64,000 nucleotides of DNA, taken from positions 1,054,001 to 1,118,000 of the forward strand of contig NZ_KB892705.1 in NCBI RefSeq assembly GCF_000373905.1, written 5' to 3'. Both the position numbers and the translations under genes were made by a program. This DNA is from Mycobacterium sp. 155. GTDB taxonomy: Bacteria; Actinomycetota; Actinomycetes; Mycobacteriales; Mycobacteriaceae. Positions within the stretch are counted from its first letter, which is position 1. Each line of letters opens with the position of its first letter. Shown here piece by piece: positions 55,321-63,056 of the stretch. Under the pieces are notes generated by a model. That model did not search any database, had not been told where the DNA came from, and worked only from the letters and a program-made list of their open reading frames with translations.

Positions 55321-56760
55321 ATGCCAAGTCCCTCCGTCACCTCGCCGCAAGTAGCCGTCAACGACATCGGCTCGGCTGAGGATTTTCTCGCCGCCATCGA
55401 CAAGACCATCAAATACTTCAACGATGGCGACATCGTCGAAGGGACCATCGTCAAGGTGGACCGCGACGAGGTCCTGCTCGACATCGGCTACAAGACCGAA
55501 GGTGTCATTCCTTCCCGCGAACTCTCCATCAAGCACGACGTCGACCCCAACGAGGTCGTTTCCGTGGGCGATGAGGTCGAGGCACTCGTTCTCACCAAGG
55601 AGGACAAGGAAGGTCGCCTGATCCTGTCCAAGAAGCGCGCTCAGTACGAGCGTGCCTGGGGCACCATCGAGGAGCTCAAGGACAAGGACGAGGCCGTCAA
55701 GGGCACCGTCATCGAGGTCGTCAAGGGTGGCCTGATCCTCGACATCGGCCTGCGCGGCTTCCTGCCCGCATCGCTGGTCGAGATGCGTCGGGTCCGCGAT
55801 CTGCAGCCGTACATCGGCAAGGAGATCGAGGCCAAGATCATCGAGCTGGACAAGAACCGCAACAACGTGGTGCTGAGCCGCCGCGCCTGGCTGGAGCAGA
55901 CCCAGTCCGAGGTGCGCAGCGAGTTCCTCAACCAGCTCACCAAGGGCGCCATCCGCAAGGGTGTGGTCTCTTCGATCGTCAACTTCGGCGCGTTCGTCGA
56001 TCTGGGCGGCGTGGACGGCCTGGTGCACGTCTCCGAGCTGTCCTGGAAGCACATCGATCACCCGTCCGAGGTGGTTCAGGTGGGCGACGAGGTCACCGTC
56101 GAGGTGCTCGACGTCGACATGGACCGCGAGCGGGTTTCGTTGTCGCTCAAGGCGACTCAGGAAGACCCGTGGCGTCACTTCGCCCGTACCCACGCGATCG
56201 GGCAGATCGTGCCGGGCAAGGTCACCAAGCTGGTGCCGTTCGGTGCATTCGTCCGCGTCGAGGAGGGCATCGAGGGTCTGGTGCACATCTCGGAGCTGTC
56301 CGAGCGCCACGTCGAGGTCCCCGACCAGGTGGTTGCCGTCGGCGACGACGCGATGGTCAAGGTCATCGACATCGACCTGGAGCGGCGTCGCATTTCGTTG
56401 AGCCTCAAGCAGGCCAACGAGGACTACACCGAGGAGTTCGACCCGTCGAAGTACGGCATGGCCGACAGCTACGACGATCAGGGCAACTACATCTTCCCCG
56501 AGGGCTTCGACGCCGAGAGCAACGAATGGCTCGAGGGCTTCGAGAAGCAGCGTGACGAATGGGAGGCCCGGTACGCCGAGGCCGAACGTCGCCACAAGAT
56601 GCACACCACCCAGATGGAGAAGTTTGCGGCTGCGGAGGCTGAGGCTGCCAGTGCCCCGCCGGCCAACAGTTCTTCGCGTTCGGAGGAGTCGACCGGCGGA
56701 ACGCTGGCCAGCGATGCCCAGCTCGCCGCACTGCGCGAGAAGCTCGCGGGTAACGCCTGA
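55321..56760 (+). CDS. rpsA: 30S ribosomal protein S1 RpsA
   Basis: A 479-residue actinobacterial S1 with four OB-fold S1 domains at about residues 36-105, 123-188, 209-277 and 294-363 (for example GDIVEGTIVKVDRDEVLLDIG and the VSSIVNFGAFVDLGGVDGLVH block). A long acidic C-terminal arm follows, ending LASDAQLAALREKLAGNA. S1 binds mRNA and helps initiation on structured leaders. The variable linker near residue 440 differs from M. tuberculosis, but the last 15 residues agree. ATG 55321 (MPSPSVTSPQ) was chosen; upstream readings are noise. A strong hairpin follows the stop. Confidence 0.97.
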   Translation: MPSPSVTSPQVAVNDIGSAEDFLAAIDKTIKYFNDGDIVEGTIVKVDRDEVLLDIGYKTEGVIPSRELSIKHDVDPNEVVSVGDEVEALVLTKEDKEGRLILSKKRAQYERAWGTIEELKDKDEAVKGTVIEVVKGGLILDIGLRGFLPASLVEMRRVRDLQPYIGKEIEAKIIELDKNRNNVVLSRRAWLEQTQSEVRSEFLNQLTKGAIRKGVVSSIVNFGAFVDLGGVDGLVHVSELSWKHIDHPSEVVQVGDEVTVEVLDVDMDRERVSLSLKATQEDPWRHFARTHAIGQIVPGKVTKLVPFGAFVRVEEGIEGLVHISELSERHVEVPDQVVAVGDDAMVKVIDIDLERRRISLSLKQANEDYTEEFDPSKYGMADSYDDQGNYIFPEGFDAESNEWLEGFEKQRDEWEARYAEAERRHKMHTTQMEKFAAAEAEAASAPPANSSSRSEESTGGTLASDAQLAALREKLAGNA

Positions 56761-56776
56761 GGCGAACCCATAGCAT

Positions 56777-56815
56777 GAAGAACTCCCCGGCTCAGTACGA
56801 GCCGGGGAGTTCTTC
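56777..56815 (+). terminator. Intrinsic terminator after rpsA
   Basis: A perfect 17-base stem (56777-56793 with 56799-56815, arm GAAGAACTCCCCGGCTC) closes on a 5-base loop, 16 bases after the rpsA stop. Only a short mixed T-run (GTTCTTCGTTCG) follows, as is common in mycobacteria. It should isolate rpsA from coaE, which starts 27 bases later. Confidence 0.85.
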
Positions 56816-56842
56816 GTTCGGGGCCACTGAGACACTGTTGCC

Positions 56843-58018
56843 GTGCTTCGCATCGGGTTGACCGGCGGGATCGGCGCTGGGAAGTCAACGGTCTCGGCGA
56901 CATTCGCAGACCTCGGCGGCATCGTCGTCGACGGCGATGTCATCGCCCGAGAGGTGGTCGAGCCCGGGACCGAGGGGCTGACCAAGCTGGTCGACGCGTT
57001 CGGTGACGGCATCCTGCTGCCGGACGGCGCGCTGAACCGGCCCGCGTTGGCGGCGCTGGCCTTCAGTGACGACGAGAAGCGCGCAATGCTGAACGGGATC
57101 GTGCATCCACTGGTGGCGCACCGGCGTTCGGAGCTCGTCGCCGCGGCTGCCGAAGATGCCGTGATCGTCGAGGACATCCCGCTGCTGGTGGAGTCCCAGA
57201 TGGCACCATTGTTCCCGCTGGTGGTGATTGTCAACGCCGACGTCGAAACGCGGGTCAAGCGACTCATCGCCTACCGCGGTTTCAGCGAGGAGGACGCGCG
57301 CGCCCGTGTCGCGGCGCAGGCCACCGAGGCGCAGCGCCGTGCGGTGGCCGACGTCTGGCTGGACAACTCCGGGTCCGCCGGCGCGCTGGTCGAGCAGGCC
57401 CGTGGCCTCTGGCACGAGCGCATCTTGCCGTTCGCCCACAATCTGCAGGCCCGTCAACCCATCCAGGTACCGCCCAAGGTCGTACCCTACGACGCGTCAT
57501 GGCCCGATCAGGCCCTGCGCATCATCGCCCGGCTGAACACGGCCTGCGGGCACCGTGCGGTGCGAATCGATCACATCGGCTCGACGGCAGTGCCCGGTAT
57601 GGACGCCAAAGACGTCATCGACATCCAGATCACAGTGGCGTCCCTAGATATCGCCGTCGAACTCGATGGGCCACTGTTGAGCGCCGGCTATCCGCTGGTC
57701 CCGGCGATCACGCACGACAACCCGCACGCGGGGCCGCATTCCGGTGGTCCGGCATTGTGGCACAAGCGTTTTCATGCGTCGGCCGATCCGGGTCGGCCGA
57801 CGAATGTGCATGTTCGGGTGGACGGAAACCCGAATCAACGGTTCGCGTTGCTGTTTCGGGACTGGCTAGCTGCCAACCCCGGCGTACAGCCTGAGTACCG
57901 CGAGATCAAGCGGGCAGCCCTGGCCGCGCCGGACTACGCCGCCGCCAAGGAACCGTGGTTCCTGGATGCCTATCGGCGGGCCTGGCTCTGGGCTGATAGC
58001 ACCGGCTGGCGGCCTTAG
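56843..58018 (+). CDS. coaE: Dephospho-CoA kinase CoaE fused to a GrpB/UPF0157 domain
   Basis: A 391-residue fusion. Residues 1 to about 195 are dephospho-CoA kinase: P-loop GGIGAGKS (8-15), DGDVIAREVVEPGT, IVEDIPLLVES and YRGFSEEDARARVAAQ. The enzyme phosphorylates the 3'-OH of dephospho-CoA in the last step of CoA synthesis. From about 205 a GrpB-like nucleotidyltransferase-fold domain follows (VVPYDASWPDQALRIIARL, IDHIGSTAVPGMDAKDVIDIQI, NVHVRVDGNPNQRFALLFRDWL). The same fusion is known for M. tuberculosis Rv1631, where the second domain is thought to aid folding or stability. Start GTG 56843. The stop overlaps the convergent next gene by 4 bases. Confidence 0.95.
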   Translation: MLRIGLTGGIGAGKSTVSATFADLGGIVVDGDVIAREVVEPGTEGLTKLVDAFGDGILLPDGALNRPALAALAFSDDEKRAMLNGIVHPLVAHRRSELVAAAAEDAVIVEDIPLLVESQMAPLFPLVVIVNADVETRVKRLIAYRGFSEEDARARVAAQATEAQRRAVADVWLDNSGSAGALVEQARGLWHERILPFAHNLQARQPIQVPPKVVPYDASWPDQALRIIARLNTACGHRAVRIDHIGSTAVPGMDAKDVIDIQITVASLDIAVELDGPLLSAGYPLVPAITHDNPHAGPHSGGPALWHKRFHASADPGRPTNVHVRVDGNPNQRFALLFRDWLAANPGVQPEYREIKRAALAAPDYAAAKEPWFLDAYRRAWLWADSTGWRP

Positions 58019-58533
58019 CCCGCAGGCGGTGGAGAGGGTACCGCTGCGTCGATGGGTCCGGTGCCGGGCGACAGGGGTGCTCCGCACGCCAGGCTGCCGT
58101 AGGTCGGATCGTCGTGCGGGCGCGTCAGCCGCGGCCCGACCCAGGTGTCGGCCTGGGCCACGATCTGGTCGTCTACGAGGATCTCACAGTGCAGGTTCGC
58201 TGAATACGGCCAGTCGATGGATACCGTCATGCCGGCGAGCTGTGGTTCGGACACCACTCCGGTGGCCTCGAAGATGCGGCCCGGCAACATGGTGGGGTTG
58301 GCGCTGTTGATGTTGTTGTCGTCGATCTTGTAGGAGATCATCGCGTTGCGCGAAACCCCGTCGATCCTGGCTCGGTAGGTGGCGTTGTGCAGTTGCTGGT
58401 CTGGCTGCGGTGCTGCACTGGGCTGCGGTGGTGCCTCGGGGTCGGCTGCAGCCGTACCGGGAATCAACTGCGCGCCGAAGAGCAGTCCCGCCAGTGCGGC
58501 AGCCGTCACCCCGGCGTACTTAGTCGAGCTCAT
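58015..58533 (-). CDS. Secreted protein of unknown function
   Basis: A 172-residue protein with an N-terminal signal (MSSTKYAGVTAAALAGLLFGAQLIPGTAAA interrupted only by its cleavage-type AxA end) and a Pro/Gln-rich linker. The beta-rich domain has YRARIDGVSRNAMISYKID, TMTVSIDWPY-like MTVSIDWPYSANLHCEILVDD and SLACGAPL. Two cysteines in the domain may pair. No lipobox is present, so it is probably soluble or wall-associated. I do not recognise a family. It lies 11 bases after the DUF402 gene and shares 4 bases with the end of coaE. Confidence 0.7.
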   Translation of the reverse strand: MSSTKYAGVTAAALAGLLFGAQLIPGTAAADPEAPPQPSAAPQPDQQLHNATYRARIDGVSRNAMISYKIDDNNINSANPTMLPGRIFEATGVVSEPQLAGMTVSIDWPYSANLHCEILVDDQIVAQADTWVGPRLTRPHDDPTYGSLACGAPLSPGTGPIDAAVPSPPPAG

Positions 58534-58544
58534 GATTGCCGACC

Positions 58545-59051
58545 TTACAAGGTCCGCCACGTGAGGGCCATGCCGTTGCCGGCAAGCCACCGGTCGAGGT
58601 CGTAGTCGTGGCGGGCCAACCCGTCGATCGCAGCCGCGGCGGTCTGGATCGCCTGCTCGCCCTTCTCGGGGCTGAGTAGACCGTGGCGCACCGCTGTCAC
58701 CAGTTCGTCCACGTCGCACAATTCGACGCCGATCTCGGTGCGCAGGACCAGGTCGAGGTAGTGGTCCTCCGAATACCATGCGGTCTCGCCCGGCGTGTAC
58801 AGGCCGACGTCGAGGTAGAAATCCTGGTCGCGCTCGTAACCGGAGTTGAAATGGAAGATCGTCACACGCAGCCCCAGAGGCGGCAGCAGCCACGACTGAA
58901 GGTAATGGAATTGGGCTCGCCCCGGGGTCGGCCGCGCTAGGTACAGACCCCACGGTTCGACTGCGTATACGTCGACCGCCCGCACAATCCCTTTGGGGTC
59001 GGTGTTCGTGCGGGCGACCAGGTCGAATGTCTCGTGCTTGGGCGGGTGAAT
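58545..59051 (-). CDS. DUF402 protein (Rv1632c type), probable ATT start
   Basis: A protein of the DUF402 family: [66 protein letters not shown] and [13 protein letters not shown] [14 protein letters not shown] at the end. DUF402 folds bind phosphate-containing ligands, but this member's substrate is unknown. The conserved-looking text begins upstream of the first GTG (58985): [17 protein letters not shown] is in frame, and the only start available before an in-frame TAG is ATT 59051, giving 168 residues. CTG 59015 or GTG 58985 would remove conserved residues. The gene diverges from uvrB over 67 bases that include the uvrB promoter. Confidence 0.75.
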   Translation of the reverse strand: MHPPKHETFDLVARTNTDPKGIVRAVDVYAVEPWGLYLARPTPGRAQFHYLQSWLLPPLGLRVTIFHFNSGYERDQDFYLDVGLYTPGETAWYSEDHYLDLVLRTEIGVELCDVDELVTAVRHGLLSPEKGEQAIQTAAAAIDGLARHDYDLDRWLAGNGMALTWRTL

Positions 59052-59088
59052 GGCATCAGCCTACGCGGGCAGAGAACACGGCCGGAAC

Positions 59089-59111
59089 TTGTCGGCGGAC
59101 GGTTCTACCCT
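59089..59111 (+). promoter_or_regulatory. PafBC-type DNA-damage promoter of uvrB
   Basis: TTGTCGGCG, eight bases, then TACCCT (59106-59111) matches the mycobacterial RecA-independent damage promoter TTGTCRGTG-N8-TANNNT at all TTGTCR and TANNNT positions and with the exact spacing. Seven bases later is ATG 59119, so transcription should start at or close to the start codon. Confidence 0.65.
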
Positions 59112-59118
59112 GGTGAGC

Positions 59119-61278
59119 ATGGCCTTCGCGACCGAACATCCCGTGCTTGCTTACTCGGAGTATCGCGCTGTCGACGAGATCGTTCGCACCGGCGGCCGGT
59201 TCGAGGTGGTCAGTGAGTACGCCCCGGCCGGCGACCAGCCTGCCGCCATCGACGAGCTGCAACGGAGGATCGAAGAGGGTGAGCGCGACGTGGTGCTGCT
59301 CGGTGCCACCGGTACGGGCAAGTCGGCCACCACGGCGTGGCTGATCGAGCGGTTGCAGCGGCCGACGCTGGTGATGGCGCCCAACAAGACGCTCGCCGCG
59401 CAGCTTGCCAATGAGCTTCGGGAGATGTTGCCGCACAACGCGGTTGAATACTTCGTCTCGTACTACGACTACTACCAGCCCGAGGCGTACATCGCCCAGA
59501 CCGACACCTACATCGAGAAGGACAGCTCGATCAACGACGATGTCGAGCGGCTGCGGCATTCGGCGACGTCCAGCCTGCTGTCGCGGCGCGACGTCGTCGT
59601 GGTCGCCTCGGTGTCTTGCATCTACGGCCTCGGCACGCCGCAGTCCTACCTGGACCGTTCTGTCGAGCTGAACGTCGGCGACGAGGTACCTCGCGACGGT
59701 CTGCTGCGATTGCTGGTCGACGTCCAGTACAACCGCAACGACATGGCATTCACTCGGGGAACGTTCCGGGTGCGCGGCGACACCGTCGAGATCATCCCGT
59801 CGTACGAAGAGTTGGCGGTACGTATCGAATTTTTCGGCGACGAGATCGAGGCGCTGTACTACCTGCACCCGCTCACCGGCGACATCGTCCGCCAGGTCGA
59901 TTCGCTGAGGATCTTCCCGGCCACCCACTACGTGGCCGGGCCCGAGCGCATGGCCCGTGCCATCTCCACCATCGAGGAGGAACTGGAAGAGCGGCTGTCC
60001 GATCTGGAGCGTCAGGGCAAACTGCTGGAGGCCCAGCGGCTGCGGATGCGTACTAACTATGACGTCGAGATGATGAAGCAGGTCGGCTTCTGCTCAGGTA
60101 TCGAGAACTACTCGCGCCACATCGATGGACGCCCGGCAGGTTCCGCTCCCGCCTGCCTGCTCGACTACTTCCCCGAGGATTTCCTGCTGGTCATCGATGA
60201 GTCCCACGTCACGGTCCCGCAGATCGGCGGTATGTACGAGGGCGACATGTCCCGCAAGCGGAACCTGGTCGACTTCGGGTTCCGGCTCCCGTCCGCTGTC
60301 GACAACCGGCCGTTGACCTGGGAGGAGTTCGCGAGCCGGATCGGCCAGACCGTCTATCTGTCGGCCACGCCCGGTCCGTACGAGATCGGCCAGGCCGGCG
60401 GCGAGTTCGTCGAGCAGGTCATCCGCCCGACCGGGTTGGTGGATCCGCAGGTTGTGGTCAAGCCCACCAAGGGGCAGATCGATGACCTGATCGGGGAGAT
60501 TCGCATCCGCACCGAACGTGACGAGCGCGTGTTGGTGACGACCCTGACCAAGAAGATGGCCGAAGACCTCACCGACTATCTGCTGGAACTCGGCATCCGG
60601 GTGCGCTACCTGCACTCCGAGGTTGACACGCTGCGTCGCGTGGAGCTGCTGCGGCAATTGCGGTTGGGTGAGTACGACGTGCTGGTCGGCATCAACCTGC
60701 TCCGTGAGGGCTTGGACCTCCCAGAGGTGTCGCTGGTGGCGATTCTCGACGCCGACAAGGAGGGGTTCCTGCGGTCGACCCGCAGCTTGATCCAGACCAT
60801 CGGTCGCGCGGCCCGCAACGTGTCCGGCGAGGTGCACATGTACGCCGACAAGATCACGGACTCGATGCGCGAGGCCATCGACGAGACCGAGCGGCGCCGC
60901 GCCAAGCAGATCGCTTACAACGAGGCCAATGGCATCGACCCGAAGCCGTTGCGGAAGAAGATCGCCGACATCCTTGATCAGGTCTACCGCGAGGCCGACG
61001 ACACTGAGGCGGTGGAGGTCGGTGGCTCCGGGCGCAACGCCTCGCGCGGGCGTCGCGCGCAGGGCGCACCGGGCCGGGCTGTCAGTGCGGGCATCGTCGA
61101 GGGTCGTGACACCTCCAACATGCCGCGCGCTGAATTGGCCGATCTCATCAAGGATTTGACCGAGCAGATGATGACTGCTGCGCGAGACCTGCAGTTCGAG
61201 TTGGCCGCCCGGATCCGCGACGAGGTCGCGGATCTGAAAAAGGAATTGCGTGGAATGGACGCCGCGGGTCTCAAATAA
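59119..61278 (+). CDS. uvrB: Excinuclease ABC subunit UvrB
   Basis: A 719-residue damage-recognition helicase of nucleotide excision repair. [17 protein letters not shown] begins the domain, Walker A GATGTGKS starts at residue 62, and [13 protein letters not shown] is the beta-hairpin that clamps damaged DNA. Motif II is LVIDESH, and motifs V and VI are in [16 protein letters not shown] and [12 protein letters not shown]. The C-terminal UVR helix-turn-helix ([21 protein letters not shown]) binds UvrC and UvrA. ATG 59119 ([10 protein letters not shown]) is chosen because it lies 7 bases after the promoter. The ATG at 59050 would precede that promoter. Confidence 0.97.
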   Translation: MAFATEHPVLAYSEYRAVDEIVRTGGRFEVVSEYAPAGDQPAAIDELQRRIEEGERDVVLLGATGTGKSATTAWLIERLQRPTLVMAPNKTLAAQLANELREMLPHNAVEYFVSYYDYYQPEAYIAQTDTYIEKDSSINDDVERLRHSATSSLLSRRDVVVVASVSCIYGLGTPQSYLDRSVELNVGDEVPRDGLLRLLVDVQYNRNDMAFTRGTFRVRGDTVEIIPSYEELAVRIEFFGDEIEALYYLHPLTGDIVRQVDSLRIFPATHYVAGPERMARAISTIEEELEERLSDLERQGKLLEAQRLRMRTNYDVEMMKQVGFCSGIENYSRHIDGRPAGSAPACLLDYFPEDFLLVIDESHVTVPQIGGMYEGDMSRKRNLVDFGFRLPSAVDNRPLTWEEFASRIGQTVYLSATPGPYEIGQAGGEFVEQVIRPTGLVDPQVVVKPTKGQIDDLIGEIRIRTERDERVLVTTLTKKMAEDLTDYLLELGIRVRYLHSEVDTLRRVELLRQLRLGEYDVLVGINLLREGLDLPEVSLVAILDADKEGFLRSTRSLIQTIGRAARNVSGEVHMYADKITDSMREAIDETERRRAKQIAYNEANGIDPKPLRKKIADILDQVYREADDTEAVEVGGSGRNASRGRRAQGAPGRAVSAGIVEGRDTSNMPRAELADLIKDLTEQMMTAARDLQFELAARIRDEVADLKKELRGMDAAGLK

Positions 61279-61332
61279 GCCTTTGTCGAGTCGAGCGACC
61301 GCCCCGCTTGACCTCAATGTCGGTTGAGCTCC

Positions 61333-61338
61333 TAGCGT
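61333..61338 (+). promoter_or_regulatory. Candidate -10 box for the MFS gene (leaderless)
   Basis: TAGCGT is followed by 7 bases and then GTG 61346. TTGACC at 61308-61313 may be the -35 element with a 19-base spacer. No ribosome binding site is present. Confidence 0.45.
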
Positions 61339-61345
61339 CAACGTC

Positions 61346-62785
61346 GTGACCGAGACCGTAGCGGCTGAAGCCGAGGGGACCTGGCGGCGACTGCTGGGGC
61401 CCAAACATCTCGGTGCATCGACGGTGCTGGCCGGCGGTGTGCTGCTGTACGCGACCAACGAGTTCATCACCATCAGCCTGCTGCCCAGCGCCGTCGCCGA
61501 GATCGGTGGTCACCGGTTGTACGCGTGGGTCACCGCGGTGTATCTGGTCGCTTCGGTGGTCGCAGCGACGACGGTGCCCTCGGTGCTCATGCGGATGGGT
61601 TCGCGTCGGGCGTACCTACTGAGCCTCGCGGTGTTCGGAGCCGGCAGCCTCGCCTGCGCTCTGGCTCCCAGCATGCCTCTGCTGCTTGCGAGTCGCACCG
61701 TGCAGGGTTTCGCCGGCGGCCTGCTGGCCGGCCTCGGCTATGCCGTCATCAACACCGCTCTGCCGAACACCTTGTGGACCAAGGCTTCTGCGCTGGTCTC
61801 GGCAATGTGGGGTGTCGGCACGGTCGTCGGCCCGGCGGCCGGTGGATTGTTCGCGCAGTGGGGGCTCTGGCGGTGGGCGTTCGGCCTGCTCGCGGTGTTG
61901 ACCGTCGCGATGTCGGTACTGGTGCCGGTCGCGTTGCCCGGCCGGGATCGTGCCGCTGAGCGAGCTCCGACGCCGGGCATCCCGGTGTGGTCGCTGGTGC
62001 TGCTCGGGGCGGCGGCGATGGCGGTGAGTGTGGCCGGTGTACCGAACGATGCACGGGCCACGGTTGCGATGCTGGTGGTCGGCCTCGGTCTGGTCGGCTG
62101 CTTCCTCGTGGTCGATCGGCGGGCCACGTCGGCGGTGTTGCCGCCCAGTGTTTTCGGACCTGGGCCACTCAAGTGGATCTACCTGACCCTGGGCGCGCTG
62201 ATGGCCGCCACCATGGTCGATATGTACGTGCCGTTGTTCGGCCAGCGGCTGGCTCACCTGAGCCCGGTGGTGGCGGGATTCTTCGGGGCGGTGTTGTCGG
62301 TCGGCTGGACGATCGGTGAGCTCGTCAGCGCGTCTGTCCGCAACGAGCGGGTGGTGGTCCGGGCGGTGGGGTTGGCGCCGCTGGTAGTTGGGGTCGGCTT
62401 GGCGTCAGCGGCAGCGCTGGTCCGCGACGGGATGGCACCGGGGTTGGTGGCCGGATGGGCGGCGGCCTTGCTGATCGCGGGTATAGGCATCGGCGTGGCC
62501 TGGCCGCATCTCTCAGCTTGGGCGATGAACAGCGTGAACGATCCAGCCGAGGGACCTGCCGCGGCCGCTGCGATCAACACGGTTCAGCTGATCTGCGGGG
62601 CATTCGGTGCCGGGCTCGCCGGTATCGTGGTCAATCTGTCGAAGACCGGTGACGTGTCCGCTGCTCGGTATCTCTTCGGTGGTCTCGCCGTACTGGCCTC
62701 GGTCGCGACGATCTCGTCGGTCCGTGCCGGGCGTCGGCATGCCGGTACTGTTCCGGGCCCGATTCGAGCTGATGGACTGCGGTGA
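61346..62785 (+). CDS. MFS transporter, possible drug efflux protein
   Basis: A 479-residue major facilitator protein with about 14 hydrophobic segments. LYAWVTAVYLVASVVAATTVPSVLMRMGSRRAYL contains the loop 2-3 motif in the form MRMGSRRAYL. RTVQGFAGGLLAGLGYAVI and SAMWGVGTVVGPAAGGLFAQW give the motif C pattern (GxxxGPxxGG) of drug/proton antiporters. Rv1634, which follows uvrB in M. tuberculosis, is of this type. The substrate is not known. It starts at GTG 61346 after a 67-base gap. Confidence 0.9.
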   Translation: MTETVAAEAEGTWRRLLGPKHLGASTVLAGGVLLYATNEFITISLLPSAVAEIGGHRLYAWVTAVYLVASVVAATTVPSVLMRMGSRRAYLLSLAVFGAGSLACALAPSMPLLLASRTVQGFAGGLLAGLGYAVINTALPNTLWTKASALVSAMWGVGTVVGPAAGGLFAQWGLWRWAFGLLAVLTVAMSVLVPVALPGRDRAAERAPTPGIPVWSLVLLGAAAMAVSVAGVPNDARATVAMLVVGLGLVGCFLVVDRRATSAVLPPSVFGPGPLKWIYLTLGALMAATMVDMYVPLFGQRLAHLSPVVAGFFGAVLSVGWTIGELVSASVRNERVVVRAVGLAPLVVGVGLASAAALVRDGMAPGLVAGWAAALLIAGIGIGVAWPHLSAWAMNSVNDPAEGPAAAAAINTVQLICGAFGAGLAGIVVNLSKTGDVSAARYLFGGLAVLASVATISSVRAGRRHAGTVPGPIRADGLR

Positions 62786-62897
62786 CTCCGCTCCCGGACA
62801 GAGTGAGCATCAGGCCGCTGGGGGAGACGAGCGTTAACGATCATCAAGATCGCAACGGTGGGCGCGCGGGGCGCCGGCTGGCACTGTGGTGATCAGT

Positions 62898-62968
62898 GCG
62901 GGTGTGGCTGAATGGCTAGGCACCGGCCTGCAAAGCCGTTAACGCGGGTTCGAATCCCGTCACTCGCT
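62898..62968 (+). tRNA. tRNA-Cys (anticodon GCA)
   Basis: Seventy-one bases fold as a tRNA. The acceptor stem GCGGGTG/CACTCGC has one G-U pair, followed by a discriminator T as expected for Cys. The D-arm is in GGCTGAATGGCTAGGC, the anticodon loop is CTGCAAA with GCA at 62930-62932, and the T-arm CGGGTTCGAATCCCG is perfect. The outermost anticodon-stem pair is a C-U mismatch. The CCA end is not encoded. No gene lies in the 112 bases before it or the 88 bases after it. Confidence 0.95.
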
Positions 62969-63056
62969 CGCCCTGATCTTGACCCTGATGCGCAACCGGG
63001 TGTGCCTCGGTATGGGTTCGACTACCCGTCCGCGCCCCGACTAGTGTCGCGTGGTG

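Noticed and set aside
55288..57267. A 659-codon open frame antisense to rpsA and coaE
   Set aside because: It spans two well-supported genes on the other strand and reads as low-complexity Leu/Asp/Val sequence; no real gene is likely.
59050..59118. Extended uvrB start at ATG 59050
   Set aside because: It would place the start upstream of the matching promoter and add 23 residues without resemblance to UvrB.
63025..63056. PafBC-type promoter before the UvrA paralogue
   Set aside because: A TAGTGT is present, but the sequence 17 bases upstream does not resemble TTGTCR.
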